A stretch of DNA of 64,000 nucleotides from Clostridia bacterium (GTDB lineage: Bacteria; Bacillota; Clostridia; Oscillospirales; Acutalibacteraceae): contig JAFSGH010000002.1 of the NCBI GenBank assembly GCA_017440965.1, forward strand, positions 1-64,000, given 5' to 3'. Position numbers and translations under genes: made by a program. Shown in pieces: positions 53,232-62,880 of the stretch. A model generated the notes under the pieces. It was given only the letters and a program-made list of their open reading frames with translations, was not told the origin of the DNA and ran no database searches. How positions within the stretch are numbered: the stretch's first letter is position 1; every line of letters starts with the position of its first letter.

Positions 53232-54974
53232 TTATTTGTTTTTTTCGGGGTCCTTTGCTTTCACATATACAGTATTATATACGTGATATATTACAAATCC
53301 GGGATTTGAGCCCGGAGGCTTTTTCAGATTTCTGACCTTTGTATAGTCCACCTCAACCATACCTCTTTCACGAAGGGAAGAGAAATATGCGGCTGTCTCT
53401 GCCGCAAACTCCATATCACGGTCGGAGGGCTCTTTTCCCTCAAGAGATAATACACAGTGAGAGCCCGGTGCCTTCTGGGCATGAAACCAGATATCATTCT
53501 TCGATGCCTTCTTGAAGGAAAGCATATCATTCTGAAGATTATTGCGTCCGACAAAGACATTAAAGCCTGAAGGTGAAGTAAACTGAAGAAAAGGCAGGGA
53601 GGCATTTTTCTTATTCTTCGTTCCCGTTTTGCTTTTAAGAAAGCCTGCCGAGGAAAGCTCTGCTCTTATCTCCTGAAGCTCTCTTTCACCTGTTGCTCTT
53701 GAAAGCTCATCCTGAACGCTAAGAAGATACTGAAGATCGGCATTACCCTTTTCGATAAGCTCTGTAAGCATCTTTTTTGCAGTCTGAGCCTTTCTGTATT
53801 CCTTGAAATACCTCTGGGCATTCTGAGCGGGACTAAGATGCGGTAAGGCGGGGATCCTTACCGGCTTATAGTCATCGTAAAAATTGGGCACCTCATAAGA
53901 TTCAACACCCTTGGGAAGTGAATATATGTTAGCATTTATAAGCTCGGCATATATTCTTTTAGTCTCCATATCCTCGCTTGCTTCAAGCTCCTCATTCTGA
54001 ATGTTGAGCTTTTTTACCGTTCTTTCGATAAGGGAGCTTACTGTTCTGAAAAGATCCTCAGCCTTGCTTCTTGCCCTTATCAGTCTTTCCCGTTCAAAAT
54101 AGAACATATCAAGAATATCGGAAAGGCTTTCGGTAAAATTCACCTTTGCGCTGTTATCGTAAAGAGTAAGGGGCATATAAGAAAAATCAAGATATTCCCC
54201 GTTTTCATCCGTCAGATAGCAAGGTCTTACATTGTTCTCTCTTACCGTTTCGGCAAGAGAGGCTATCTCAAAGGTAAGACGCTCAGTCATTATGGGCGAA
54301 AGCTCCCCTACACGGGGATCTCCGAGAGAAACTCTGTAAGAAAGCTCCTTTGATATCAGGGGGGAAATACCGCCGAGCGAGCTTAATATTGCCGATGAAA
54401 GGCTTTTTTCCTTCTGAAGCATTATTCGTCCGGTTATCTGCTCAGGCGTGCTTTCATTAAGAAGAAGCTTATCCTGTTCGGGAGGAAGCTTATAAGGCAG
54501 CTTCGGAAGTATCTCCCTGAAGGATGATTTTGAGGAATCGACTCTTTTAAGAGCGTCTATGATAACACCGTTCTCATCCAGCAAAATGCAGTTCGAATAC
54601 TGAGCCATTATCTCAATAACAAGAGTTCTGTTTACTCTGTCACCGATATCATTGGTTGCATCAAGCTCTATCATCAGTATTCTGTCAAAGCCCACCTGCT
54701 TTATATCCTTTATCACAGCTCCTGAAAGCTGTTTTCTGAAAAGCATACAAAGCATGGGAGGAGTCATGGGGTTTTCGGGAGAAAATTCTGTGAAATTGAT
54801 TCTCGGAGAATTTCCCGACACCGAAATAAAAAGCTTTTTTGCTTCTGTTCTCGTCCGCAGGCTTATAACAAGCTCATATTTTGAAGGAAGATATATTCTG
54901 TCTACCTTTGCACCGATCGCAAAATCTGCGATCTCATTTTTTAAAAAATTAAGAAAAATACCGTCAATAGCCAT
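53232..54974 (-). CDS. rqcH: Ribosome quality-control protein RqcH (NFACT family)
   Basis: This 580-residue protein has an NFACT-N domain, helix-hairpin-helix and long coiled-coil segments (about 260-440), and an NFACT-R domain with [17 protein letters not shown]. RqcH binds stalled 50S subunits and adds alanine tails; the Asp-Arg needed for tRNA recruitment may be the DR of GFDRILMIE. Older databases call it fibronectin-binding protein. Its ATG follows the nif3 stop directly. Confidence 0.93.
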   Translation of the reverse strand: MAIDGIFLNFLKNEIADFAIGAKVDRIYLPSKYELVISLRTRTEAKKLFISVSGNSPRINFTEFSPENPMTPPMLCMLFRKQLSGAVIKDIKQVGFDRILMIELDATNDIGDRVNRTLVIEIMAQYSNCILLDENGVIIDALKRVDSSKSSFREILPKLPYKLPPEQDKLLLNESTPEQITGRIMLQKEKSLSSAILSSLGGISPLISKELSYRVSLGDPRVGELSPIMTERLTFEIASLAETVRENNVRPCYLTDENGEYLDFSYMPLTLYDNSAKVNFTESLSDILDMFYFERERLIRARSKAEDLFRTVSSLIERTVKKLNIQNEELEASEDMETKRIYAELINANIYSLPKGVESYEVPNFYDDYKPVRIPALPHLSPAQNAQRYFKEYRKAQTAKKMLTELIEKGNADLQYLLSVQDELSRATGERELQEIRAELSSAGFLKSKTGTKNKKNASLPFLQFTSPSGFNVFVGRNNLQNDMLSFKKASKNDIWFHAQKAPGSHCVLSLEGKEPSDRDMEFAAETAAYFSSLRERGMVEVDYTKVRNLKKPPGSNPGFVIYHVYNTVYVKAKDPEKNK

Positions 54975-55730
54975 TTATTTCACCGCAGAAACGGGACTTT
55001 CGGGAATAAAAGCGTAAACTTTCAGGCCCGAAAAGCTGTTTCTGAGTCTTTCTGTAAGTTCTTTTACGGCACCGATCTCCGTTTCAAAGTGGCCTGCCGC
55101 AAAAACCGAGATGCCCTGCTCTTTTGCATCAAGCATCTTATGATAAGAAGCCTCACCCGTGATATATCCGTCACATCCGAGGCTCAGCGCTTCGGCGATG
55201 AAATCATCACCGCTGCCCGAGCATACGGCAACCCTTGTGACAGGTCTTTTGCTGTCACAGTATTTTACCGCACCGCCAAGGCATTTACTTATATGCTCCG
55301 CCAATTCAAAAGCGGAGTACTCCTTCTGAAATGTACCCACATTGAGAAAGCCCTCTGCTGTCTCACTGCTGCATTTTTCACTCCTGATACCGAGTGTCTT
55401 ACATAATATGTCATTCACTCCGTCGGGAGCTTTATCAAAATTTGTGTGTGCAGATATAATTGAGATTCCCATAGACACAGCCTTATAGGCTAAAGAATCG
55501 GAAAGAAAGCTTCTTACCTCTCTGAAGATCACGGGATGATGGGAAATAATGAGATTACAGCCGTTTTCAGAAGCGGCCTTCAGCACATCCTCCGTGACAT
55601 CAAGGCAAACGGTGATTCCCGTAACGACACAGGAGAGATCACCTACAAGAAGTCCCGAATTATCCCACTGAGCCTTCGTACAAAACGGAGCAAAGCCGTC
55701 AATATAATTATAAGCATCCAGAACCTTCAC
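54975..55730 (-). CDS. Nif3-like dinuclear metal centre protein
   Basis: This protein of about 251 residues belongs to the Nif3/YqfO (GTP cyclohydrolase I type 2) family. Metal-binding motifs are IISHHPVIF, SAHTNFD and AGHFETE. The upstream frame extends to 55817, but AGAGAGGTG stands before a GTG at 55730 that begins VKVLDAYNYID, matching the family start. It overlaps trmK by 23 bp, a conserved pairing in Firmicutes. Confidence 0.9.
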   Translation of the reverse strand: MKVLDAYNYIDGFAPFCTKAQWDNSGLLVGDLSCVVTGITVCLDVTEDVLKAASENGCNLIISHHPVIFREVRSFLSDSLAYKAVSMGISIISAHTNFDKAPDGVNDILCKTLGIRSEKCSSETAEGFLNVGTFQKEYSAFELAEHISKCLGGAVKYCDSKRPVTRVAVCSGSGDDFIAEALSLGCDGYITGEASYHKMLDAKEQGISVFAAGHFETEIGAVKELTERLRNSFSGLKVYAFIPESPVSAVK

Positions 55731-56406
55731 ATCTGCACCTCTCTTCATAATAAGAATATATATCCCGAAGATACGGGAGCTTTTCGTTTGAAGCATCCGA
55801 TTTTTCAAGAGCCTCAAGCTTTGTTTTTACTCTGTGAGCCTGTTTTTTCATAAATTCGGCTGAAAGCTCATCAGAAAAAGACAGTGTACCGAAATAAAAG
55901 TAGCCTGCAGGCCAGTCTTTTTTCTCGCCCGAATATTTCGCTCCGATACAGCAATATACCCTGCCCGCATCCTTAACACAACGCTCTTGGGTTATCAAAA
56001 AGCCGTTTTCGCAAAGATACTCTCTCACATCCTCAGAATGAGTCATCGGCTGTAAGACAAGATGCACTCCCTCATTTCTGATCCATGGAGCAGCTCTCAG
56101 TATATCACTCATAAGCGTGCCGCCCATTCCGCAGATCGTTATCTCCTCGGCTTCCTCAGGAGAGACCTCCTTAAGACCGTCCGATACTCTGAGGCTTATT
56201 TTGTCCTTAAGATCAAACTGCCTGAGAGTCTTTGCAGCATTTCCGAGAGGCTTCACACCGATATCGCAGGCAAGCACTCTCTCAGAAATACCGTTCATTA
56301 CGAGATACGCGGGAAGATATGCGTGATCGGTGCCGATATCTACGGTTTTTCTGTTTTTTCTGACCATCAAGGCCGCACAGAGAAGTCTCGGTCCGATATT
56401 AAGCAT
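55708..56406 (-). CDS. trmK: tRNA (adenine-22-N1)-methyltransferase
   Basis: This 232-residue Rossmann-fold methyltransferase has the SAM motif VDIGTDHAYLPAYL, ACDIGVKPLGNA and the catalytic-region CGMGGTLMSDIL. It methylates A22 of tRNA. It lies one base after the DUF1858 gene and overlaps nif3, as in many Firmicutes genomes. Confidence 0.93.
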   Translation of the reverse strand: MLNIGPRLLCAALMVRKNRKTVDIGTDHAYLPAYLVMNGISERVLACDIGVKPLGNAAKTLRQFDLKDKISLRVSDGLKEVSPEEAEEITICGMGGTLMSDILRAAPWIRNEGVHLVLQPMTHSEDVREYLCENGFLITQERCVKDAGRVYCCIGAKYSGEKKDWPAGYFYFGTLSFSDELSAEFMKKQAHRVKTKLEALEKSDASNEKLPYLRDIYSYYEERCRCEGSGCL

Positions 56407-56407
56407 C

Positions 56408-56611
56408 TTAGCCTATGCTCTGGAAATAGTTGTTAAGCTCTTCGATAAGCTCATCAACATCAACGCCGTGCACCATACAAGCCTGAGCTATAGACTCGTT
56501 TCTTGCTGAAGGACAGCCGAGGCAATGCATACCCATATTGAGGAAAAAGGGAGCTGTACCCTTATCTGCATCAAGAATGTCACCGATCTTTGTTGTTTTT
56601 GTTACTACCAT
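56408..56611 (-). CDS. DUF1858 domain protein
   Basis: This 67-residue protein is a single DUF1858 domain with the redox-type motif HCLGCPSARNES (CxxC). Such domains occur next to hybrid-cluster and disulfide-related proteins and have no settled function. AAAAGGAGAAA precedes the ATG. It sits between the glycosyltransferase gene (30 bp) and trmK (1 bp). Confidence 0.85.
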   Translation of the reverse strand: MVVTKTTKIGDILDADKGTAPFFLNMGMHCLGCPSARNESIAQACMVHGVDVDELIEELNNYFQSIG

Positions 56612-56641
56612 TTTTAATTTCTCCTTTTTTTGTCAATTTTA

Positions 56642-57607
56642 TCAGTCATCCTCAGAGAAGCTGTAAACCACCTGAGTGTTTGTCTGCGATACTATATATT
56701 TCGGTCTTCCCTTTGCTTCCGTATAAACACGGGCAAGGTATTCACCGATAATTCCCGTTACAAGAAGCAAAAGAAAAGCAATAAAGAACATTCCCGTAAG
56801 AACATAGGGGACGACCGCCGTATATTCGGGAGTGATAATATTTCTGATAACGGCATATATGAGTGAGCCGAAAGACATAACCGCACAAATAACGGCAAAG
56901 ACAAAGCTCAGGCGAAGAGGTGTTACCGTAAAGCTGAGTATACCGTCAATCGCATACTTTGCAAGCTTCATTATAGACCATTTTGTTTCACCTGCGGCAC
57001 GCTCTCTGTTAGTATGTCCTATCCATTTGACATTAAAGCCTACCCAGCTGAAAATGCCCTTGGAAAATCTGATGTTTTCAGGCATTGAGATAATAGCCTT
57101 TACAACATCCTTGCGCATTATTCTGAAATCCTGAGCGGATTCGGTTATCTTTGTCTCACTGACCTTATTTATGACCTTATAGAAGCTTTCGGAAAGGAAG
57201 CTCTTGAATTTAGCTTCACCCTCGCGGTCCTCTCTGTTGGCGGCGGCTACATCATAGCCCTCCTTATCAACGAATCTGAGCATTTCGGGGATGATATCGG
57301 GAGAATGCTGAAGATCCGCATCAAGAATACCGATAAAATCTGCCTTGACGGCATATTCCATACCTGCAAGCATTGCCGCCTCTTTTCCGAAGTTTCTCGA
57401 AAAAGAAATAAACTTCACCGCGTGATTACGGGAGGCAAGCTCCTTGAGAATTTTAAGAGTATCGTCACGGCTTCCGTCATCGACAAAAACAAGCTCTGTC
57501 ATATATTCATCCCTGAGAGAATCTATAACCTTCATTGTTTCGTCATAAAACATGTTGAGCACATCTGCCTCATTGAAGCAGGGCACTACAAGCGCTACTG
57601 TTTTCAT
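56642..57607 (-). CDS. Polyprenyl-phosphate glycosyltransferase (GT2, GtrB/DPM1-like)
   Basis: This 321-residue enzyme has a GT2 domain (VPCFNEADV, VFVDDGSRDDT, ILDADLQHSPD) and two C-terminal membrane helices (about 230-255 and 265-290). It probably moves a sugar from a nucleotide donor to undecaprenyl phosphate. A flippase or acceptor-specific transferase is not adjacent. AAGGTGG stands before the ATG, 23 bp after the flavoprotein gene. Confidence 0.9.
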   Translation of the reverse strand: MKTVALVVPCFNEADVLNMFYDETMKVIDSLRDEYMTELVFVDDGSRDDTLKILKELASRNHAVKFISFSRNFGKEAAMLAGMEYAVKADFIGILDADLQHSPDIIPEMLRFVDKEGYDVAAANREDREGEAKFKSFLSESFYKVINKVSETKITESAQDFRIMRKDVVKAIISMPENIRFSKGIFSWVGFNVKWIGHTNRERAAGETKWSIMKLAKYAIDGILSFTVTPLRLSFVFAVICAVMSFGSLIYAVIRNIITPEYTAVVPYVLTGMFFIAFLLLLVTGIIGEYLARVYTEAKGRPKYIVSQTNTQVVYSFSEDD

Positions 57608-57630
57608 AATAATCCACCTTTTCCTTTATT

Positions 57631-59238
57631 TCAGCAGTCATCGAATTCATCGAGAAGGACCGCTTCCGCACATTTTATTCCGTCTACGGCGGCAGAAACT
57701 ATACCGCCTGCATATCCCGCACCCTCACCGCAAGGGAATATTCCCTTTATGCTTGCCTGACGGCATTCGTCGCGTATTATTCTGACGGGAGATGAGCTTC
57801 TGCTCTCGGGAGCTGTCAGCACTGCATCTTTAAGTGCAAAGCCATTGAGCTTCTTATCAAATGCCGTTATCGCATCGGCTATTGAATCAGTAACAGCCGA
57901 GGGAAGCACCTTTCTTATATCATAGGGCTGAACACCCGTAGGACAGGTAGGTCTTACCGCACCGAATTTCTTTGACGGTCTGTTATTCATAAAGTCACCT
58001 ACCGTCTGACCGGGAGCGGTGTAATCCCTTCCGCCTGCTTCAAATGCCCTTCTTTCGATCTGCCTCTGAATTCCGATACCTGCAAGAGGATGAGCTGATT
58101 CAAAATGCTCGGGCTCAATACCCACAAGAATTGCGGAATTTGCATTTTCACCGTCACGGGCAAGCTCACTCATACCGTTGACGACCACCATTTCCTCCTC
58201 GGAGGAGGCACAGACCACCGTACCGCCGGGGCACATACAGAAGGTATAAGCACCTCTGTTATGAAGGGAATGATTTGCAAGCTTATAATTTGCCGCGCCG
58301 AGACGGACATCATTCCATTTATCTCCGAACAGAGCTTTATTTATAAGCTCCTGCGGATGCTCAATTCTCACACCTACGGAAAAGGGCTTCTGCTCCATTC
58401 TTATTCCGTGGGAATAAAGCATTTCCACCGTATCTCTTGCAGAATGTCCGATGCAGAGAATAAGGCAGTCAGTCTCCGCTTCTCTGACCGAGCCGTTTTC
58501 ATCACGGTAGCTTATTCCCTGAATATATCCGTTGGCTTTATAAATATCCGTAAGGCAGCAGCCGAAATGTATCTCACCGCCGAGACTTATTATCTCTTCT
58601 CTGATATTCTTTACCACCTGAACGAGCCTGTCCGTTCCGATATGGGGATGAGCCGAGTAAAGAATAGCCTCAGGCGCACCGAAACGGTGAAAGGTCTCCA
58701 GCACATAACGGCAACGGGGATCCTTTATGCCGGTAGTCAGCTTTCCGTCAGAAAATGTACCTGCTCCGCCCTCGCCGAACTGAACATTCGAGGAGGTATT
58801 CAGCTTTCTCGTATGCCAGAAGCCGTAAACATCCCTTGTTCTGGTGTCCACATCGTTTCCTCTTTCAAGAACAACGGGAGCAAGTCCCGCTCTTGCAAGT
58901 ATCAGAGCCGCGAACATTCCCGCAGGACCGAAGCCTACTATCGTCGGTCTGAATGCAGACCGTCTGCGGTTTTCGGGCATCTCGTATTTATATTTTTCAC
59001 AGGTATGCACCTTATTCTGAGGAAATCTCAGACTGATCGCCTCTTCATCGGCGTCCGTCTCCACATTGACGGAATATATCATCTTTATATTACTGCGTTT
59101 TCTTGAATCTATAGATTCTCTGGCAATTTCAAAGCTTTTTACACTTTCCGGAGATATTCCTATAACGGCACACGCCTGCTTTAATATCTCCTCTTTATCC
59201 GCCCCGAGGGGCACTGAAATCTCATTGATCCGAAGCAC
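57631..59238 (-). CDS. FAD-dependent dehydrogenase (COG2509-like)
   Basis: This flavoprotein of about 535 residues has a short N-terminal alpha/beta domain and a FAD-binding Rossmann domain starting IVGFGPAGMFAALILARAG, with QFGEGGAGTFSDGKL and CGEGAGYAGGIVSAAVDG. Its role is unsettled. AGGGAGAAA and a GTG at 59238 (VLRINEIS) give the likely start; the longer frame from 59295 would overlap the next gene. It is two bases after the BaiN-like gene. Confidence 0.85.
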   Translation of the reverse strand: MLRINEISVPLGADKEEILKQACAVIGISPESVKSFEIARESIDSRKRSNIKMIYSVNVETDADEEAISLRFPQNKVHTCEKYKYEMPENRRRSAFRPTIVGFGPAGMFAALILARAGLAPVVLERGNDVDTRTRDVYGFWHTRKLNTSSNVQFGEGGAGTFSDGKLTTGIKDPRCRYVLETFHRFGAPEAILYSAHPHIGTDRLVQVVKNIREEIISLGGEIHFGCCLTDIYKANGYIQGISYRDENGSVREAETDCLILCIGHSARDTVEMLYSHGIRMEQKPFSVGVRIEHPQELINKALFGDKWNDVRLGAANYKLANHSLHNRGAYTFCMCPGGTVVCASSEEEMVVVNGMSELARDGENANSAILVGIEPEHFESAHPLAGIGIQRQIERRAFEAGGRDYTAPGQTVGDFMNNRPSKKFGAVRPTCPTGVQPYDIRKVLPSAVTDSIADAITAFDKKLNGFALKDAVLTAPESRSSSPVRIIRDECRQASIKGIFPCGEGAGYAGGIVSAAVDGIKCAEAVLLDEFDDC

Positions 59239-59240
59239 TT

Positions 59241-60494
59241 TTATTTCTCCCTGACAGCACTTATTCCCGCAAGCATACCCGAGGACCACGCCCACTGCAG
59301 GTTATAACCGCCGCAATCACCGTCTACATTAATTATTTCTCCGCAGGCATATGCTCCTCTGAGCATCTTCAGTTCAAGCGTATTTTCATCAATACCCTCA
59401 GTGGAAATACCGCCTGAGGTCACCTGAGCATCATTGAAGCCTTTTACGGAATTTATTTTGTATTTTTTTCCCTTTATCTGAGACACTATTTTATCGACCA
59501 CGCCCTCATGAAGCATACCTATGCTTTTTGAGGGATTTACGGAGCAATCGGAAAGAATCGTCATTCCGAGTCTTTTAGGCATAAGTCCCGCAAGAAGAAG
59601 CTCACCGGGCATATCGGGATTTGATCGTATAAGTCTGAGAAGCTCCCGCTTCAGTTCAGCCTTTTCCATAGAAGGACAGCTGTCAACAGTTGCCGTGACT
59701 TCTCCCCTTTTTTCATAAAGCGCCCTTGCTGCAAAGCCTGAAACCTGCATTGAGGGGATTCCCGACAGGCCGTAATCCGTATACTGTATTTCTCCCGTAT
59801 CCTCTGCAAGTATCCTTCCGAGACATCTGAGAGTAATTCTGCCCTGCGCTCTTATTCCCTTGAGAATCTTCGGAAAACTGTCGCATTGCATCGGCGTCAG
59901 CGCAGGAAGAAGCGGAGTTATCTCAATTCCGTATTTTTTGAGAAGCGAAAGCATATTACCGTCGCTTCCGTGAACGGGAGCCGCCTTTCCGCCTGCCGCA
60001 ATTATCACCTTATCCGCATAATACACCGAATTCAGCAAAAATCCGCTGTCCTTTCTCCTGAACTCAGTGATCATTGTGTCTGTTATTTCTTCAATTCCGA
60101 GCCTTGCCGTCTCACATCTTAAAGCATCAAGCACGGAGGATGCCTGAAGCGACATGGGATATACCCTTCCCGCCGCATCGCTTTTCGGAAACACACCGAC
60201 GGAATAAAAGAAAGCCTTTATATCAGCATTATTAAATCTTGTGTATACTTTTTCTGCAAAATCCGCATCACCGTGAAAATTATGCTTTTCCACGGAGTCA
60301 TTTGTAAAATTGCATCTGCCGTTGCCTGTAGCAAGAAGCTTCTTTCCGACACGGCTGTTGGATTCATATATTGTTACCTTAACACTTCTGCCCTGCTTCT
60401 CTGCCTGCCTTACTGCGGATATTGCCGCAACAAGTCCTGAGGCACCGCCGCCGATAACGGCAAGTTTCAGGGCTTCGGACTTATTCGTCTTCAT
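59241..60494 (-). CDS. NAD(P)/FAD-dependent oxidoreductase, BaiN/RdsA (HI0933) family
   Basis: This flavoprotein of about 417 residues has the dinucleotide motif AVIGGGASGLVAAISA, the family motif KKLLATGNGRCNFTN, VHGSDGNMLSLL, and the C-terminal CGEIINVDGDCGGYNLQWAW. Family members include BaiN-type steroid reductases and enzymes of unknown role. The start overlaps the end of the XRE gene by 14 bp; several ATG codons lie close together (60494, 60497), so it is uncertain by a few residues. Confidence 0.88.
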   Translation of the reverse strand: MKTNKSEALKLAVIGGGASGLVAAISAVRQAEKQGRSVKVTIYESNSRVGKKLLATGNGRCNFTNDSVEKHNFHGDADFAEKVYTRFNNADIKAFFYSVGVFPKSDAAGRVYPMSLQASSVLDALRCETARLGIEEITDTMITEFRRKDSGFLLNSVYYADKVIIAAGGKAAPVHGSDGNMLSLLKKYGIEITPLLPALTPMQCDSFPKILKGIRAQGRITLRCLGRILAEDTGEIQYTDYGLSGIPSMQVSGFAARALYEKRGEVTATVDSCPSMEKAELKRELLRLIRSNPDMPGELLLAGLMPKRLGMTILSDCSVNPSKSIGMLHEGVVDKIVSQIKGKKYKINSVKGFNDAQVTSGGISTEGIDENTLELKMLRGAYACGEIINVDGDCGGYNLQWAWSSGMLAGISAVREK

Positions 60495-60882
60495 CATCAC
60501 CATCGTCCGAAACTGCAATCTCCTTCAGAGCGGCAAATATATCTGCTTGCTTTCCGTAAACGCCTGCTATCCTGTACAAGGCAACAATACGACGCTCATC
60601 CTTTGAAAGTGCAGACATATCCTTTTCCTTGACAGCCCGCATAAGAGAAAGCTCACTGTCGGGACTGTGAAAGGTATCTTCTGATTTTTCTGCTCCGAGA
60701 AGCCACTCGATATCCACCTTAAAGATGCCTGCAAGAGCAAGTATATTTTCAAGAGAAGGATTTGACACACCAAGCTCATAATATGCATAGGTAGATCTGT
60801 CTACTCCGAGAAGATCAGCAATCTGCTGCTGAGTAAGCTTACATTCTTTCCGTGCCTGCTTCAGCCTTTCAGTAAGTAACAT
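60481..60882 (-). CDS. XRE-family transcriptional regulator (first gene of the block)
   Basis: This protein of about 133 residues has an N-terminal helix-turn-helix (residues 4-60: QARKECKLTQQQIADLLGVD, then STYAYYELG) and an acidic C-terminus (DDGDDEDE). GGAGG before the ATG at 60882 fixes the start. A 10-bp inverted repeat overlies its transcription start, which suggests self-repression. It heads the long minus-strand gene block that reaches dnaE. Confidence 0.88.
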   Translation of the reverse strand: MLLTERLKQARKECKLTQQQIADLLGVDRSTYAYYELGVSNPSLENILALAGIFKVDIEWLLGAEKSEDTFHSPDSELSLMRAVKEKDMSALSKDERRIVALYRIAGVYGKQADIFAALKEIAVSDDGDDEDE

Positions 60883-60905
60883 AATAAGTCCTCCGTAAAA
60901 AATAA

Positions 60906-60931
60906 ATCCGGACAAACAGAATTGTCCGGAT
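60906..60931 (-). promoter_or_regulatory. Inverted repeat over the XRE promoter start (operator or terminator)
   Basis: Perfect 10-bp arms ATCCGGACAA (60906-60915) and TTGTCCGGAT (60922-60931) have a 6-nt centre. Relative to the promoter at 60934-60962 they span about -4 to +22, an operator position. On the minus strand the hairpin is followed by a T-rich stretch, so it could also end the upstream XRE gene. Confidence 0.75.
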
Positions 60932-60933
60932 AA

Positions 60934-60962
60934 AGTATATCACTTTATAATAATAAATGCAA
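60934..60962 (-). promoter_or_regulatory. Promoter of the XRE regulator and downstream block
   Basis: TTGCAT (-35, 60957-60962) and TATACT (-10, 60934-60939) are 17 bp apart on the minus strand. Confidence 0.7.
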
Positions 60963-60979
60963 GGTTTTATATATAATAA

Positions 60980-61228
60980 TTATTCCGAGAGACCGAGAAG
61001 TGTATTTATATCGGTGTCAAGCACCTGAGAGATCATAACAAGCTCATAATCGGGAACGCTCCTTACCTGTCCCTCAAGCTTTGAAAGCCCTGAGGCATTT
61101 ATATCCATTCCCGCAAGCTGAAGCTGAGCAAGAAGATCCTTCTGCTTCATGCCCTTTTCCTTGCGTATCTTTTCAACTCTTGCACCGATAATATTCCTGT
61201 CGCCAAGCTCCTGCTTACGAATTCTCAT
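60980..61228 (-). CDS. Small XRE-family helix-turn-helix protein
   Basis: This 82-residue protein is little more than a helix-turn-helix domain (IRKEKGMKQKDLLAQLQLAG, then SGLSKLEGQVRSVPDYEL). It has no ligand-binding domain. TGGAGAAA precedes the ATG. It lies just upstream of the other XRE gene and the palindrome, so either protein could bind that site. Confidence 0.85.
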   Translation of the reverse strand: MRIRKQELGDRNIIGARVEKIRKEKGMKQKDLLAQLQLAGMDINASGLSKLEGQVRSVPDYELVMISQVLDTDINTLLGLSE

Positions 61229-61361
61229 ATAATTTTCTCCATCATATTTTTTTGTAATTTTACCATACGGGAAGTGATGCGGTCAATAAAAGAATAAATT
61301 GTTTTCAAGTTTTTTAGATTAAATAGAGTTTTTTTGAGCAAAAAATTTTTTGATAAGACAA

Positions 61362-61390
61362 TTGATAATAGCCTTTGTTTATGTTAAAAT
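61362..61390 (+). promoter_or_regulatory. Promoter of pncB
   Basis: TTGATA (61362-61367) and TAAAAT (61385-61390) are 17 bp apart, 29 bp before the ATG. The 140 bp before it hold only A+T-rich DNA. Confidence 0.7.
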
Positions 61391-61418
61391 CTATTCAGAA
61401 CCGTAAAGGAGAGCTGTT

Positions 61419-62867
61419 ATGAATACTATTGGCATAAACAAATGCGATCTGCTTTTTGATTTTTATGAGCTGGCTCAGGCTAACGGATATCTTACAAACG
61501 GCATTGATGAGAGTATTGTCTGGTTTGATATGTTTTTCCGTCCCTCCACCGACATCGGCGGCTTTTGTATAATGGCGGGAATTCAGCAATTGACAGATTA
61601 TATACGCCGTCTTTCCTTCTCCGAGGATGACCTTGTATTTCTGAAGGAAAAGGGACTTGACGACAGATTTCTCGATTATCTCAGGGATTTCAGGTTTTCC
61701 TGCGATATATGGGCTGTTCCCGAGGGTACTCCCGTATTTGCAAACGAGCCCGTAATAAAGGTAAGAGGTCCCGTTATCCAGGCTCAGCTGCTTGAAACGA
61801 TAATCCTTCTTTCCGTAAACCATCAGTCTCTTATTGCCACAAAGGCAAACAGAGTCGTAAGATCTGCAGGCGGAAGAGCAATAATCGAATTCAGCTCAAG
61901 ATATGCCCACGGCATCGGAGCTGCACTCAACGGTGCAAGAAGTGCTTATATCGGCGGCTGCTGTGCAACGACAAATATAAGTGCGGCAAAGCAGTACAAT
62001 ATTCCGCTCTTTGCCTCAATGAGCCATACCTGGGTGCAGATGTTCGATTCGGAATATGAGGCATTTTCTTCATTTGCAAGGCAATACCCCGATAACTGCA
62101 TTCTTCTTATTGACACCTATGACACTATGGACAAGGGACTGCCCTCCGCGATAAAGGTATTTGACGAGATACTCACCCCCGCAGGAAAGCGTCCGAAGGG
62201 TGTTATGATCGAAAGCGGAGACCTTGCCTATCTTTCCAAAAAAATAAGGCGTGTGCTCAACGAAGCGGGCTATCCCGACTGCGATATATATGCAACCAAT
62301 TCACTTGATGAATATATTATCAGGGATATGCTTCAGAACGGCGCAAGAATAGACAGCTTCCTTGTGGGTGAAAGGCTTATCGCATCCCCTCAGAACTCGG
62401 TAAACGCCGGCTGCTATAAGCTTTCAGCCGTTGAAAAGGACGGCTGTGCCATACCGAAGATAAAGATATCCGAAAATGTTTCAAAAATAACGACTCCCTG
62501 TCCCAAGCTTATATGGAGACTCTTTGACAATGAAACGGGAAAAGCCATAGCAGACGTACTTACCACAGAGGATGAGGATCTTTCCGATTGCAGGGAATAT
62601 GAGCTTTTCGATCCCGATTATACATGGAAGAGAAAGACCGTAAGCGACTTTGTTGCAAGACAGCTTCTTGTTCCCGTATTCAGAAGCGGAGAGCTTGTTT
62701 ATGATATTCCGCCCACGGAAAATATAAGAAACTACTGTGCAGAGCAGATAGATACTCTATGGGAAGAGGTCGTAAGATTTGAATATCCTCACAACTATTA
62801 TGTTGACCTGTCGCAAAAGCTCTGGAGCATAAAGCAGTCACTCATTGACGAATGCTTCTCAAAATAA
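61419..62867 (+). CDS. pncB: Nicotinate phosphoribosyltransferase
   Basis: This 482-residue enzyme makes nicotinate mononucleotide from nicotinate and PRPP with ATP. Motifs include DFYELAQANGYL and FDMFFRPSTDIGG at the N-terminus, EFSSRYAHG, SMSHTWVQMF with the phosphorylated-His position, LIDTYDT and VMIESGDLAYLS. AAAGGAGAG precedes the ATG. It is a single-gene transcript serving NAD salvage and pairs functionally with PncC at 27943. Confidence 0.94.
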   Translation: MNTIGINKCDLLFDFYELAQANGYLTNGIDESIVWFDMFFRPSTDIGGFCIMAGIQQLTDYIRRLSFSEDDLVFLKEKGLDDRFLDYLRDFRFSCDIWAVPEGTPVFANEPVIKVRGPVIQAQLLETIILLSVNHQSLIATKANRVVRSAGGRAIIEFSSRYAHGIGAALNGARSAYIGGCCATTNISAAKQYNIPLFASMSHTWVQMFDSEYEAFSSFARQYPDNCILLIDTYDTMDKGLPSAIKVFDEILTPAGKRPKGVMIESGDLAYLSKKIRRVLNEAGYPDCDIYATNSLDEYIIRDMLQNGARIDSFLVGERLIASPQNSVNAGCYKLSAVEKDGCAIPKIKISENVSKITTPCPKLIWRLFDNETGKAIADVLTTEDEDLSDCREYELFDPDYTWKRKTVSDFVARQLLVPVFRSGELVYDIPPTENIRNYCAEQIDTLWEEVVRFEYPHNYYVDLSQKLWSIKQSLIDECFSK

Positions 62868-62880
62868 CATATTTTTGTCA

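Noticed and set aside
58105..59106. Long plus-strand open frame (333 codons) opposite the FAD-dependent dehydrogenase gene
   Set aside because: It is the mirror of a well-supported flavoprotein gene, has no ribosome site and shows no family motif.
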